Assembly (NCBI GenBank): GCA_026225945.1
Contig: JAMJFZ010000320.1
Span: 13,661,001-13,725,000 of the forward strand
DNA from: Cricetomys ansorgei
Taxonomy: Eukaryota > Chordata > Mammalia > Rodentia > Nesomyidae
DNA: 64,000 nucleotides
Reading direction: 5' to 3'
Shown: positions 1 to 11,703 of the stretch, in pieces
Numbering within the stretch: the stretch's first letter is position 1
Layout: the number at the start of each line of letters is the position of its first letter
Notes under the pieces: generated by a model
The model's database searches: none
Told to the model about the DNA's origin: nothing
Seen by the model: only the letters and a program-made list of their open reading frames with translations
Position numbers and translations under genes: made by a program

Positions 1-860
1 AGTCCAGCACTCTAGAGTCAGCAGATATCAGTGTGAACTGACACTCGAATGCTTGCGTAATAAACAGGCAGAAAGTACTACCACATTGCGCATGTGCTTT
101 AACTCTTTCTATTAACTCTGTGTTTAGGCCTTCACAAACACTACTTTCTGCTCTTCTGGCCACAGTTCCTCCTCTCTGCCGACATTCCTAGAATTTATAA
201 CCATTTCTCTTCTCATGCTGTTTCCACACACTTCAGTGTAAAATAAAAATCTCTTCAGAGATACCTTTCTAAATTTGCCTGAGAAAATTGCTCCCTTTCT
301 GTGTTTCCAACATCATTTTATTTGCACTAGACTCAGCTGTTACCTAGACAGTTTTGCTATTAGGCCATAAATATTTATATAGTCCTCAAAAAACCTTATA
401 TCTTTTAAAACCATGCACTGAAAATAAAAGAACTCAGAGAGAAAGGACTAAGGCAGACCATTTATAACCTATGCAACTCTCTAAGTAGAGTACTAACAAA
501 AAGCAAGTTCTAATAAAAATCCCAGGACAAGTAAAAGCATGGTGAGTCTGATAGATAAATATTGAGTATGATCTTACTGAGCAAAACTGATGGTCACTTA
601 ATGGAAGAACAACAAACCGAGGGTGTCAAGTCTGAGAGGAAAGAGAACATGCCCAGGGATGGGGAGCAACCGCAAAACAAATGCTTTCAGACCATGCGGC
701 CACAGCAAGCTAAGAGAAAGCAGGGGATGGGCAGGGCTGGCTGCATTTGCTGCGTTCATATAACCACCGAAGTTCAGTTGGTGTTACGCAACAAAATTCC
801 CCTGTCATGTTGCCGAAAGTGCCTGATTTGCCAGCCATGAATGAACTGATTCACATTAAG

Positions 861-866
861 CACACA

Positions 867-909
<43 letters not shown>
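861..909. repeat. (CA)n microsatellite
   Basis: Near-pure CA repeat with one TA interruption. Confidence 0.95.
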
Positions 910-910
<1 letters not shown>

Positions 911-1472
911 AGCTTACAGTGTACTCATTCCTAAGAAACTATGGTCACTGTGAAAGATTCCCACTTTTGTATTGTTAATATCTGATACGTAAACTAGACA
1001 CATCATAATTAGCAAAAGACGATCTTTCAAAAAGAAAATTTCTTAATACTTAAAAATGTATTTTAAAAATATTTTAAATATTAAAAAAATGTGCACCAAA
1101 TAAAAACCATATATCTCCAATTTTTTTCTCATTATAATCCAAGTAATTATAGGTCAGAAAGGACAAAAAAATCTCACTAAAAAATCTTAGTAACTGAAAT
1201 TAACTTCTAAACCTCTGAAATGACAATGAAAAGGAAGCAGCAGCATTCTAAACACAAAACTTTTAAAAAACGGTGTTTGATCCCGCAAATTTCAGAGAAT
1301 ACACAGATAATCCCAATATCTTGATATTCTCTGAGTGAACAAAAATCAATTTTAATTTATGATGACCTAAAATCCTAGTGCCATGCCTAAAGGCGATAGG
1401 GGGAACAGTCATCAAGCATGATTTCATAATGAGAACTGCAAAGACAGGAAGAACAAAGCTAAACTACAGAAA

Positions 1473-1886
1473 GGTGTGTGTGTATGTGTGTGCATGTGTG
1501 TGCGTGTGTGCATGTGCGCGTGTGTGTGTGCGTGTGTGCATGCGTGTGTGTGTGTGAACGTATGTGTGTGTGCATGTGTGCGTGTGTGCACGTGGGTATG
1601 TGTGTGTGCACGTGTGTGTGCGTGTACATGCGTGTGTGCACGTGCGTGTGTGCATGCGTGTGTGTATGTGTGTGTGTGCATGTGTGCGTGTGTGCACGTG
1701 TGTGTGCGTGTACATGCGTATGTGCATGTGCGTGTGTGCGTGTGTGCATGTGTGTGTGCATGTGTGTGTGTGTGCGTGTATGTGTGTGTGTGAACGTGTG
1801 TGTATGTGTGTGCGTGTATGTGTGTGTGCGCGCGTGTTTGTGTGTGTGTGTGTGCGCGTGTGCACGTGTGTGTGCGCGCATGGGTT
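1473..1886. repeat. Long GT/GC alternating repeat
   Basis: About 410 bases of GT with frequent GC and GTA steps. It produces long Cys/Val and His/Thr ORFs on both strands, which are artefacts. Alternating purine-pyrimidine throughout. Confidence 0.97.
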
Positions 1887-1950
1887 TGTAACATTCTGAT
1901 GTACTCTGTCTGAAAACATTTAGAATTACATTTAAAGGGTATCTTAAAGG

Positions 1951-2100
1951 TACGATGAGATGGCTCAGTGGCTACAGGCATTTGCTGCCAAGCCTGAAGA
2001 CTTGAGTTTAATCTCCAGGACCCACAGAGCAGAAGAGAGAACTGGCCTCACAAGGTGACCTCTGATTTCCACACAGGTGCAGTGACATATGCTCCCCTAG
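1951..2100 (+). mobile_element. B3/B2-type SINE
   Basis: tacgatgagatggctcagtg head and a body with gacctctgatttccacac. Lies just right of the GT repeat. Confidence 0.65.
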
Positions 2101-2484
2101 CCCAACCCCTGCAAAAACCATATAAAACAAGCACAAAAGGCCTATGTTTCACACAGCACTTCCTGGGGTGTGCTCAAAGGTGACCTGTAAATACTGCATG
2201 CGAGAACTGCATTGAGCACACAGGCGTCTGTCCACACTCTGATAACTAAGGCGGTGTCTGCGGGGCGTCCCGCACACTGGACTTCTCCGTTAGGTTATCT
2301 TTTTGCTGCTCCAGGCAAACATGTCTTTCCACGGTGCAGTGCAGAAATCAAAATTCATGATTTCTATGGTTTTGCGGTCATCAGAACCCAGACGCACATA
2401 GTAATTACCAACACAAATCCTGGTTCTGGTTTCACACAACCGAAAACAAGCTCAGTGACTAGGGAAAGAGCAGATGCTCATTAC

Positions 2485-2641
2485 CTGAAGTCATCCAGAG
2501 TTTCTTGGATCATGTTCTGAATGAAGCGGATTTGAACAGAGGTCAGCGGTGCATTGGGCCGACTGCTCCCAAGGGTATCGACTATTTTTTCTGAGAGTGA
2601 ACTTGCTACTCCAGCAGTGACAGAGGATGCTACCTTTGGAA
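2485..2641 (-). CDS. Nedd1: Nedd1 exon 13 (residues 551-603), last exon in window
   Basis: 157 bases. Encodes PKVASSVTAGVASSLSEKIV, DTLGSSRPNAPLTSVQ and IRFIQNMIQETLDDF, then two bases of Arg-603. This begins the helical gamma-tubulin-complex-binding region, strongly conserved. The acceptor is cttctag and the donor is CAG|gtaatg. In orthologues the next residues begin EACHRD; I looked for this and the terminal ENKRLRAHF between 1 and 2484 on the minus strand and did not find them, so they lie off the left edge. Confidence 0.95.
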
Positions 2642-3502
2642 CTAGAAGAAATGGAGAAAATATTAATAGGCGACGTGGGCTAAGAGACATCCAACATTTC
2701 TCAATAAGATTTGGTAAAAGAAGACTTGGGAAACTGCAAAAGAACAGTGTTCCTGTGACATTTAGAAAACCCACTGTCGGGAATACGAATTTGAGAGACC
2801 TCCTATGACATTACTTCTAACAGTCATTTATTGTATATATAAACTGCCAACTGTCTAATGTAATAACACATGACAGATGGATTCATCTTCAAGAACCCTG
2901 AAGCATTTCCTCTCATAAAGGATGCATGTGACAAGCTGCACCACAGACCAGATAAGCCAGGACTACTGAAAACAAACAGGAGGAGCAGAGGAGGGAAGCG
3001 TGCCGCAGGCAGAGCCCTGGAGTTTAAGCAAATGCAGCGTGGCTCCGTAAGTCTCAAGAAACAGACCAACAGCAGACTTGGCTCTCTGTGGAGCAGAGAT
3101 CCTCTGCAAAGCAGCTCTCTTACAGATCAGCTCAGCTCCCTTAAATGCAACCGGGTCTTATGAGTCTATGGCACAAATTCTAAGGATATAATACAAAATT
3201 TTTAAAGACTTCAGGTATTTAAACAGGTTCTTTCAAAGAGTCCTTCTTCATTCTATGTACACTGAATTAAATCAAATCCTTACATATTGGATTGAGAATG
3301 AAGCTCATATCAAATGATCAAATCTGTGTTGCTGGATTTAACCACTCATGCCTTTTAACAAGGAGAACTCATGCTAGTTACCTATCTATAAACTCACAGT
3401 TCTTTAACTTTATCTGGTCTATGGTCACTCTACTCTTTACAAGTTAAATCATCAGAGACCTTTCCAACTGTTTTCAAACATAAAGACGTTCAATGTGCTC
3501 AC
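2642..3502 (-). other. Nedd1 intron 12
   Basis: Unique sequence; I see no repeat family or gene in it. Confidence 0.8.
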
Positions 3503-3659
3503 CTGGAGTTGAGGATCCATTGACTGAGGGTTCATGCATCAACTGGGCTTCAATTTCTTTTTCTGGCTTTTCAAATTTTTCAAGATTTCTTGTTTGGTTA
3601 GATGATGGAGAGGTATTTAGAATTCCAGATTCAGCACCAGAGATCATCAGCTTTGCAAA
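3503..3659 (-). CDS. Nedd1: Nedd1 exon 12 (residues 499-551)
   Basis: 157 bases. Encodes FAKLMISGAESGILNTSPSS, NQTRNLEKFEKPEKEIEAQL and MHEPSVNGSSTP, ending one base into Val-551. The STP at Thr-549 corresponds to human Thr550, the reported CDK1 site that primes Polo-kinase docking. The charged stretch is the start of the C-terminal region. The donor is CCAG|gtgagc and the acceptor is tacaaag. Confidence 0.94.
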
Positions 3660-4736
3660 CTTTGTATTTAAAACAGCCATTTTAATATGTCATCTATTTT
3701 ACTCTATTACCCACAAAATTTTTATCTAGTTCTCATTCTTTTCCCCCTGTAGGCAGGGACAAGGGGATGAGGAACAGAGAGAGACTGAGAAGGAGCTAAT
3801 GCCAGTTGCAGAGTAAGTGTGTTGACAAAATGTGACTATTTACAAAAAGTTAATTTACTAAGCACTTGTTGACTATGCTTTAAAATGCACATCACTGGGA
3901 AGAGGAGGGAGGGGAGAGGAGAAGGAGGGCAGAGAAGAGGTCTCTAGATTCCCATGTAGTAACTAGACAGAAACACGAGAAAAATAAAGACATTTTTGTA
4001 CTTCTGGCTTGAGTATTTTTTATGTTCTCGTTTTATATATAAATAAGAAAACAAGTACAGATATCTAGCACATCCACAGACTTGACCTCCACAGTCTTTG
4101 ACCACAAGGTGCTACTAACACTAGTAATTCTTAGCAGCCTCAGATTGGCTGTAAGACAAGAACAAATGGCTTGACCAGCAGCTTGCTTTACGCTGCAGCA
4201 GAAATATATGTTAAAAGAATTTTCCCCCTTTTCTACATATTTCCACTTAAGACATTAGGATTTTTCTTTTTAAAATCTTCGAGTATCTGTACTACGGAAG
4301 GCAGACACAGTGAACTGAAAATGTGTATAAAGACACATGACCATTGTTACAGCTTTACTTCCTAGAAGGGAAAACTAGCTGGAAATTCGCCTCCTCAATG
4401 AGAATAAAGAATGTATAGAGGTATAACGTTACAACATACATTATTTTAACTTGATTATTCTCTTGTTTAAACATGAAGTTGATTCTTTCCCTAGATTTCA
4501 TGACAATAAAAATCATTTCTCCTCCAAAAAAAAAAAATCAGGCCTGAGGTGTTCTCTTGCAGATGTGCAGTTCTGACAGGCTTCCAACCTGGTCTTCAGT
4601 TATTAAAAACTGGCATCAGGATTTAAAACTATGCTCCCACCTAGTAAGCACACGCCCTTCAACTGAGACAGACCCCCTAGCGGGTGCACTCTGCTTGAGT
4701 GGCAAACACTGAATTCAGGCTTTACTGTTGGGGTAC
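3660..4736 (-). other. Nedd1 intron 11
   Basis: AT-rich unique sequence with a GA-rich run at 3897-3936 and an A run at 4526-4537. No repeat family or gene recognised. Confidence 0.8.
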
Positions 4737-4939
4737 CTGCTTCAGGGAGTCCTGAGGTTCCTGCTTCCCCAGGTGTGCTTTCTTAGACTCAGCTGTCAGA
4801 CCGTGACTTTCATTTTCTTCTCTCCCTGGAGACCCCACAAAGACACTGAGAGGACTAGAGTGCAGCGCCAGAGAGCCTGCAGTGACTGGGTGTCTCCTTG
4901 GCGGGAACACGGAGTTGAGCTGCGGCAGAAAGTCAAAAC
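4737..4939 (-). CDS. Nedd1: Nedd1 exon 11 (residues 431-498)
   Basis: 203 bases. Encodes FDFLPQLNSVFPPRRHPVTA, LHSSPLSVFVGSPGREENES and then KKAHLGKQEPQDSLKQ. The conserved DFLPQLNSVFP block and two SP motifs match the NEDD1 linker, which is phosphorylated in mitosis in the human protein. The acceptor is tcccttttcag. The donor CAG|gtaccc is the weakest U2-type donor in the gene and continues open for three codons into the intron. Confidence 0.92.
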
Positions 4940-5797
4940 CTGAAAAGGGAAGGGGATGACGTGATCGCGGCATCTTCCCACCTCAGGCCCCTCACGCGAT
5001 GCTCTTAAAATGATGGGACTTGGCAAAAGACAGGGGGTCTGGATTCACAGGACTGGCTCAATTTCTCAGCTCTTTCTCAGCACAGATGTGGATTTGGGGT
5101 TTATCCTTTCAAAGCTTGAAGCTCTATTTCCTATCTGGAACTGTGGTGTGCCTTTAAAATACATGTGCCCGGGCATATCAGTGCACTCGGGAAGCTGAAA
5201 CGGGAAGACTCATGTGTGCAAGGCCAGCTTGGACTGCAGGGAATGACTTTTAAAAGTTTTCTTCTTTTTTGTGAAAATACTTTGAGAAGTACAAAACACA
5301 TGTTTTAGACGGTATTAATTCTTGAGGGCTAAGAGTTTTAATCTGTGTGTGTCTGTGGCCTGACCCCTGATGATCACTGTCCTTGACTTCCATGCTGTGT
5401 GAGTTCCCCTCAGTCTGCGTGGGAGTCAGACGAAGGAAAGGGATATGGCAAACTGGAGACCAGGTCACAGTGTGACTTCTCTCTCGGACGCCCTCTCCCT
5501 GGGGTCAGCTTAACTGAGAAGGTGCCCACGGGGAGTGGGACTGGTCTCTCCAGTCAAAAGCCATACCGATGAGCTTGGAAGCAGAGTTGAACGCAGCTCT
5601 GGCTGATTCCTCTTCGAAGCTTCGAGAAAGGAAAGGTCTGACGCCAAAGGCCTCTAGCCAGTGACGCTGAACTCACAGAAACAGCGAGCTGCCAAGTGCT
5701 TGCTATTTAAAGCTAAGGGAGGGGGGCGAGTTGTCACAAAGCAGCGGTGACAGTATTGCTTTTGATTTTCAGGAAAGTGTTTCTCAGGGTTTCTTAC
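4940..5797 (-). other. Nedd1 intron 10
   Basis: Mostly unique; a B1-like monomer fragment may lie at 5163-5245 (plus strand, gggcatatcagtgcactcggg). Nothing else recognised. Confidence 0.8.
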
Positions 5798-5845
5798 CAT
5801 CTCCTTTACCTACAGAGTCATCACCTCCTTTGTTGACTACAGCAT
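5798..5845 (-). CDS. Nedd1: Nedd1 exon 10, 48-base micro-exon (residues 415-431)
   Basis: A 48-base exon encoding AVVNKGGDDSVGKGD, flanked by split Asp and Gly codons. It is too short to show as an ORF; I placed it by searching for the expected linker peptide between exons 9 and 11 and confirming acceptor attgtag and donor gtaaga. Phase 1 on both sides and a length divisible by three make it a natural candidate for alternative inclusion. Confidence 0.93.
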
Positions 5846-5940
5846 CTACAATAAAATGAGAAAATCAAATTAATTTTATTGCAGGATTTTTTTTATAACA
5901 AAGTTTAAGACTTTTTTGCTTTCTCCAAAGCCCAAAGACT

Positions 5941-6061
5941 GACTTTTTTTTTTTTTTTTTTTTTTCCGGTTTTGGTTTTCTGTAACTCTGGCTGACCTGG
6001 AACTCACCTGCTCTGCCTCCCAGGCGATGGGATTAAAGGCGTGCGCCACCACCGCCCTGCT
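5941..6061 (-). mobile_element. B1 SINE, minus strand
   Basis: Poly-T then ctgacctggaactcac ... gattaaaggcgtgcgccacc. The only clear B1 in the window in this orientation (sense to Nedd1). Confidence 0.92.
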
Positions 6062-6633
6062 GGAACTGACACTTCTGAGAATGAGTGCAACCACGCACCA
6101 TCACCAGACTAACTCGTTCCCCTCTCATTCTTTGAGCTTCCCGCAGAGCGTCAAATATGAGAGATCGCTCATCCCGCAGACACGTACAGAGACCGCAGCG
6201 CACGGACAAGCCCTGAAACAGGCCCTAGCGCTCAGCGGCCCAGTTTCACTTATTCTGTTTAGCACCTTTCTGATTTGGGGGGTTCTTGTAATACAGTTAA
6301 GTTTCAATTTTTGTGTATTTATACTAGAGATAACGCTTTGATTGTTCAAAAACTTGTTGGGTATTTAATTGAAGAAAAGAATACTTTATAAATATGTTAT
6401 GAAAATGCATGGTTTTATTGATACTAACTTCAATCACAGACTATTGCAATATTATAATTATTCATTTATCAGGACATAACAAAGCCTATGCACTCAATGC
6501 GAACATATTAACAGAAGAGTAGGCAAAAGCCACTAACAAATTCAGTGGGGATACAAATGGCCAATAAGCAAATGCTTACCTGATCAGAAATCTGCATATG
6601 TGTATTCACCTAGTAACTATACATCGAATACAT

Positions 6634-6679
6634 TCTCTCTCTCTCTCTCTCTCTCTCTCATACACATACACACACACAC

Positions 6680-6722
<43 letters not shown>
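6634..6722. repeat. (CT)n and (CA/CG)n microsatellites
   Basis: A pure CT run to 6659, then CA with a CGTGCGCGCGCG core to 6722. Confidence 0.95.
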
Positions 6723-6725
<3 letters not shown>

Positions 6726-6910
6726 AAAGCTCTTGTATTCCTCTTAATATAAAAATCATTTATTTTTATATTTTTATAAACAGATGAAGAAACTGAGGCA
6801 CAAAGATTAACTCTTTTCTTTAAGATTCTTGAGGTTAAGACAAATTTGGATTCAATAAAAACAAGCATTGTATTTGTCCCTGTTGCCCTTAGCATTAAGA
6901 TGAAGCTTCA

Positions 6911-7080
6911 AGCTGGGCGTGAGGGGTGGGGGGTGGCACACGGCAGCTTTAATCCCAGCACTCGGGAGGCAGAGGCAGGCGGATCTCTGTGAGTTCGAGG
7001 CCAACATGGTCTATAGAGTGAGTTCCAGGACAGCCAGAGTTACAACACAGAAACCCTGTCTCGGAAAACCAAAAAAGAAG
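6911..7080 (+). mobile_element. B1 SINE, likely source of a transduction
   Basis: A B1 with a short A/G-rich tail (aaccaaaaaagaag), directly followed at 7081-7227 by sequence found after another B1 at 21541-21687. No A tail follows the shared segment here. Confidence 0.9.
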
Positions 7081-8112
7081 AAGCTGCAATGAATAGATTA
7101 CACACCTCAAAATTCACATTGAAAAAACAGTGCAGCAACTGAAGGAAAAGCTAGGTTACTTATTAATTTCTACTTAGACGCTTGCAAAAGAGCCTCCTCC
7201 TTTGGTCTTAAATAAAAAAATTGCTCCCCTTCCTTGTGTGTGTGTGTATATGTGTGTGTGCGCGTGCCCACACGCGCGCACGCTTAAATCCTCTACCATG
7301 AATACTTAGATCCTCTCTGGCTTTTCAATATTATAAATAAAACAGTAAACACACAAATCTTACAGATGTTTCTGAATATCTTCTGAGGGAAATTGGGAGA
7401 AATGGAATTAACCGGCCAGAAAGTATGAATAATTTAGCTGTCAAATTGCCCTCCAGATATTTGACTGGATCACTGATGACACTGCTATTAGCACTGAGAC
7501 CATCCCATTAAGGAAAGTGAGCCTCAGCAGAACTGAAAAAGCACAGCCTGACAGTGACATGCACTGTGTCCAGGCATCAAGGTGGCAAAGGTTTCTTTTT
7601 AATGGTGACATCTACAGGGTGGTGGCCAAGAGAATATAATATACACATGAAATTATTATATACAAATGCAAAAGAAGAGGCAATCTATTACCTAGCTTTG
7701 AAAACATAAAACAAATACCAAATAAAAATACTAATAATCTTTATTTTTGCAAACCAAACATCCAAGATTTTAGAGAGACTTATTTAAAGCAGATACAAGT
7801 CAAAATTGTTGATAATGGTAGGAACTCCTTTGAGAAAGTCTGTTGGCTGACCATGCGCCTAACATGCAGAAGACGCTGGGTAAATCCCAGGATAGGGGAG
7901 GGGAGGTGGTAATCAATATTTGTGGAAACTAAAATGCTAACTTAGGAGCCAGGTACAATGACCAGCATTTGCTTTAGCATGGTAACTTTTCACATAGCAG
8001 GCACAGGAAAGATTCACCTCAGGAACTGAGAAAATGAACAAACTATTGTATGAGCTAAACACACAATGCAACAGCAGCAAGAGACTATACACACTGATCT
8101 GAACACACTTAC

Positions 8113-8241
8113 CATCCCTGATGGGTGAGAACATGTCGCCTAAACTACTTTTCCCAGTATCGTCAAAACTGGAGAAATCTTGACTTTTTCCACCATCTGT
8201 TTCCTTAGATAAAGTATCTGTATTTATGCTTTGAGCCAAGC
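8113..8241 (-). CDS. Nedd1: Nedd1 exon 9 (residues 372-415)
   Basis: 129 bases, phase 1 in and out. Encodes LAQSINTDTLSKETDGGKSQ, DFSSFDDTGKSSLGDMF and SPIRD. The SP in MFSPIRD falls at about Ser-410, matching the human mitotic phosphosite Ser411, one residue off because of an upstream linker difference. Phosphorylation there is known from the human protein to promote spindle targeting through augmin. The donor is gtaagt. Exons 9 and 10 are both multiples of three and share phase, so both could be skipped in frame. Confidence 0.94.
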
Positions 8242-9340
8242 CTCGGAAGAATTAGATAGAAAAGTTAGTGTCATAACATATATCTAAATAGCTCTTACCA
8301 TCAGAAGCTAGATTGTAAAAATAAACATTACCCATATTGTTGTAATTTTATAATTGAGCATCAGGCAAAGCAACAGAATAAATCAGTGAAGGGTATTTCA
8401 AAACAAACAGCTAATTTGTTCATAGGAATCACTTCCGTGGAAAGTTTCTAAAATCACTAAAATGCTTTTGCTGCCCTCTTAAAGTACACTACATACAATC
8501 TATGTCTGTTATGCTTCTGATTGTTATGCTTATGATTGTCTACAAATGACTAAGACAAATCTGAGAAGCATACATGATGCCTGACATACAACAGGAGTCA
8601 GCTAACATTTGTTCTCCAACTTGCAGAAAGCAGGCCTTATCCCCATCTAAAGTCTTCTTTCATTACACGGGAGCTTAACTTTACTTTACTCTCAGCATTA
8701 TCAAACTAAACTAAAGATCGAGTAACTCAGCATGTTACCAGCAAAAGGAAAAGAGAGTATCAGACAGCCCTGACATTCCCACTCTCTGCTCGAGATATAA
8801 AGGAAAATCAGCCAATCTGAGGGAGTGTTGAAAGTGAATAACTTTTGAGTTAGCATTCCATGTCTACTCAATCTTTCTTACAACAGAAATTCACTGAAGA
8901 GAGTACCTCTCAAGAGCACTTTAACAACAAGGCAAAGTTAATAAGTATCATTTCTTCAATGGTATCTACTAGCCGGGCGGTGGCACACACCTTTAATCCC
9001 AAGACTTGGGAAGCAGAGGCAGGAGGATCTCTGTGAGTCCCACCAGTCCAGCCTGGTCTACAGAGTGAGTTCCAGGACAGCCAGAGTTACAACAGAGAAA
9101 CCCTGTCTCAAAAAACCAAAAAATAAAAAACAAAAATAAATAAATAGATAAATGATATCTAAATAAATGATAGATAGATAAATAAATGATAGACAGATGA
9201 TAGATAGATAGATAGATAGATAGATGATATCCAATTTGCCGAAATACTCAAATGAGTACCGGATTCCTGAAAAAAGTGCTAACTGTGTGATACACGGGAA
9301 AAGAAAAGCCCTCAAAACAGTCTGACAGAAGCAAAATTAC
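8242..9340 (-). other. Nedd1 intron 8
   Basis: Contains a B1 (8972-9136) followed by a GATA/AATA repeat to about 9229. The rest is unique. Confidence 0.85.
8972..9229 (+). mobile_element. B1 SINE followed by (GATA)n
   Basis: tagccgggcggtggcacac ... gaaaccctgtctcaaaaaacc, tail into aaataaataaatagata and a GATA tract best between 9195 and 9223. Confidence 0.92.
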
Positions 9341-9533
9341 CTGCTTTGTCCTGAGCAACTGCTCCTTTGCCCACAGCTGCTGTAACGGGCTGCGGGAGAA
9401 CCGTGGCAACGGAAGGGGCGGTTGCTTCTCTGACAGTTCCGGGGTTCTGAGCGGCCCCACGGCTGCTGCTCGCAGTCACACTCCGCTGGCTCACTGCTGT
9501 GGCCTTATTTGAGCAGCCTTTATTTACATTTGC
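9341..9533 (-). CDS. Nedd1: Nedd1 exon 8 (residues 308-372)
   Basis: 193 bases. Opens ANVNKGCSNKATAVSQRSV, then a Ser/Ala/Gln-rich stretch, TVREA, SVATVLPQPV and VAQDKA, ending one base into Gly-372. This is the start of the poorly conserved linker between the WD40 domain and the C-terminal helices; frame and order match NEDD1. The acceptor is ccactcag and the donor is gtaattt, weaker than its neighbours. Confidence 0.92.
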
Positions 9534-9900
9534 CTGAGTGGAACAGAATATTTAAAAGCTCAGGTTACTAATGCGTCGCACATTAATATTTTATAAGTGC
9601 CTGCTAAATTAAAAACTTATTTTTTCTTATAAATCTGAAGCTTGCTGGTATATTTGAACTTTGCTCTAAACAAATTAAGTGCATTTTACAATACTTTTAA
9701 TGAGGGTTTACATAAGAACTAAATACTAAATAAGTTTAAAATCAAGTCTCAAATGGCTTTCTACTAAAACTATGTATAATGTCACCATATAAAATAACCA
9801 TGAAGCCATACAATGTTGTGTTCAGTTGTCAAGACATAATTTTCATTTTCTGAGCTAGGGATTTTTGGTAAGAAAATTGAGGAAAAGAGAATTATCTCAC

Positions 9901-10102
9901 CTTTGCCAGAGAAGTAGAGTACTGAAATGCTATACACTGCACAGATGTCTTATGGGCGCTGATGGTCTTCACGGGTGACTTCAGCATCCTTAAGTCGTAC
10001 TGATGTATTTTCCCACGGGAAGATCCAATAGCCAAACTGGCTCCATCAGGCACAAAATCTACTGCCGTCAGAGGAGTGTCGGCCACTAAAGTTTTCACTA
10101 GC
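9901..10102 (-). CDS. Nedd1: Nedd1 exon 7 (residues 240-307)
   Basis: 202 bases. Completes Lys-240, then LVKTLVADTPLTAVDF, PDGASLAIGSSRGKIHQYDL, RMLKSPVKTISAHKTSVQC and IAFQYSTSLAK. This is the end of the WD40 propeller. The acceptor is ccccaag and the donor is AAG|gtgaga, phase 0. The segment is very close to mouse and human; the visible differences are conservative. Confidence 0.95.
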
Positions 10103-10249
10103 CTTGGGGAAAGGAGGAAGACACGCAAATCTGTTAGGATGTACAGGAGTATATGTTTATATGACAGAACTGTTTTTCAAAGACACTTGGTAGGAATTGG
10201 GCAAACAATGCATATCCCAAATATTTGTTTGGAGTATGTCTTAAGAATC

Positions 10250-10410
10250 ACATCTGTGGTGGTAGCTCACATCTTTAATTCCAGCACTCGGGAGGCAGAG
10301 GCTGGTGGAACTCTGTGAGTTCGAGGCCAGCCTGGTCTGCAGAGTGAGTTCCAGGGCAGCCAGAGTTACAACAGAGAAACCCTGTCTTGAAGAAAAAAAA
10401 AAAAAAAAAA
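10250..10410 (+). mobile_element. B1 SINE
   Basis: tctgtggtggtagctcaca ... gaaaccctgtcttgaag and an A tail. Antisense to Nedd1. Confidence 0.9.
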
Positions 10411-11235
10411 GGTCACATGTAACAGAATGACCTATAAGAACTGAGTATTCATATCGCAAAGGCACAGCCTACATTCGAGGTAGACCACCTACTTCCTGGA
10501 GTCAGTACTCTATGGCAGTGAGTGTGACAGGTCCCTAGTATATTCTACAAATAGGCACCAGCCTCAGGGCTGAGCAGGGACTACATATCCAGTTCCCACT
10601 TGGTGGCCTGCTTGTCTCTGGGGGACTGTGACCTTCTACAGGAGCAGATGTTGCTTTGTTCTGAGTTCTGTATCTCTTAACCAAAAGGCTAAAGCAACAC
10701 AGTGCATATGTCTAGGCCTCAGCCAGTCAATGGATACCAACTTGCTCTTTGCTGGTCTATCTGGTCAAACAGAGAGAGAAAAGAATGGCTTCTGACCTAA
10801 GACACTGTGGGTGAACTATTTTAAAGGAGAAGATAGTGAAACAAGTTACAGTAACTACTGTACATTGAAGCAAGGCCCAATTCTGGTATCTCACCTGATC
10901 GTAACCATAACATTGTACATGATCTTTAAATGCTATTTAGCACTGAATACAATTCTAGCAGCCTGTTTGTTTGTTTGTTTAAAGTTCTAAATTAAGCACA
11001 GTTATCACAAAAGAAGGGTTTGACTGGTTCAAATATCATGTATCTAAGCAGGGGCAACATTTCATAGGGATGTCTGGTAATATCTGGAGACTATTGTAAT
11101 TCAGCAAATGTCATTAAGCTTAGTGGGAAGAGACCAAGGACAGGGCTGAAATATATTACAGTGCTCAGGACAGCACCCCATAACAGAGAAACACCTGGCC
11201 AAAATGTAAATACTTCTAAAAAATTAGTGTTTCTA

Positions 11236-11387
11236 GCCCTGCAATGGTGGCACACATGTTCAGGAGGCAGAGGCAAGCAGATTGCTGTGAGTTCGAGGCC
11301 AGCCTGGTCTACGGAGTGAGTTCCAGGACAGCCAGAGTTACAAAAGAGAAACCCTGTCTTGAAAGAAAAAAGAAAGAAGAAAAAAAG
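11236..11387 (+). mobile_element. B1 SINE with internal deletion
   Basis: caatggtggcacacatg joins directly to ttcaggaggcagaggc: the tttaatcccagcactc segment is missing. Otherwise a normal body with an AAAG-rich tail. Confidence 0.85.
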
Positions 11388-11703
11388 GTGTATCTAACTG
11401 TATTTTATAAAAATATAAGACTTAAATCTTAAGATTGCTGAGATAAAGATACACCATGAAGATTCTCGTACCCTCTCCCACCCCAGTCCCCAATCAGCTT
11501 TCTCAACACCCACGGTCTAACACTACCCTAACGTCCATGCTGCCCATTCATGCTTTTCTGCATGAGAAAACAAAGAAAATTTTTTAATTAGATACATCAA
11601 ATGTACAAATATTAGATCCCTTTGATCGTAAGCAGATGCCTGTGTAAGTCACAAAATGTCTGGCAAGGAAATAACTGTCACGGAACTGAAGCCTGGACAT
11701 GTT

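Larger units (their letters stand above)
1..2484 (-). other. Nedd1 intron 13 (partial)
   Basis: Starts at the donor of exon 13 and runs off the window. Contains a B3-like SINE (1951-2100), a 400-base GT-rich repeat (1473-1886) and a CA repeat (861-909). The expected terminal coding exon is not present. Confidence 0.8.
5846..8112 (-). other. Nedd1 intron 9
   Basis: Contains a minus-strand B1 (5941-6061), CT and CA/CG microsatellites (6634-6721), a plus-strand B1 (6911-7080) with the 147-base segment shared with intron 5 (7081-7227), and a GT repeat (7237-7266). About 7.3-8.1 kb is unique. Confidence 0.85.

Noticed and set aside
1424..1981. 185-residue His/Thr ORF and its plus-strand Cys/Val counterparts
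   Set aside because: Translated GT/CA microsatellite; all frames are open because the repeat lacks stops.
1..2484. Terminal Nedd1 exon with ENKRLRAHF and stop
   Set aside because: No minus-strand match by eye; it must lie left of the window.
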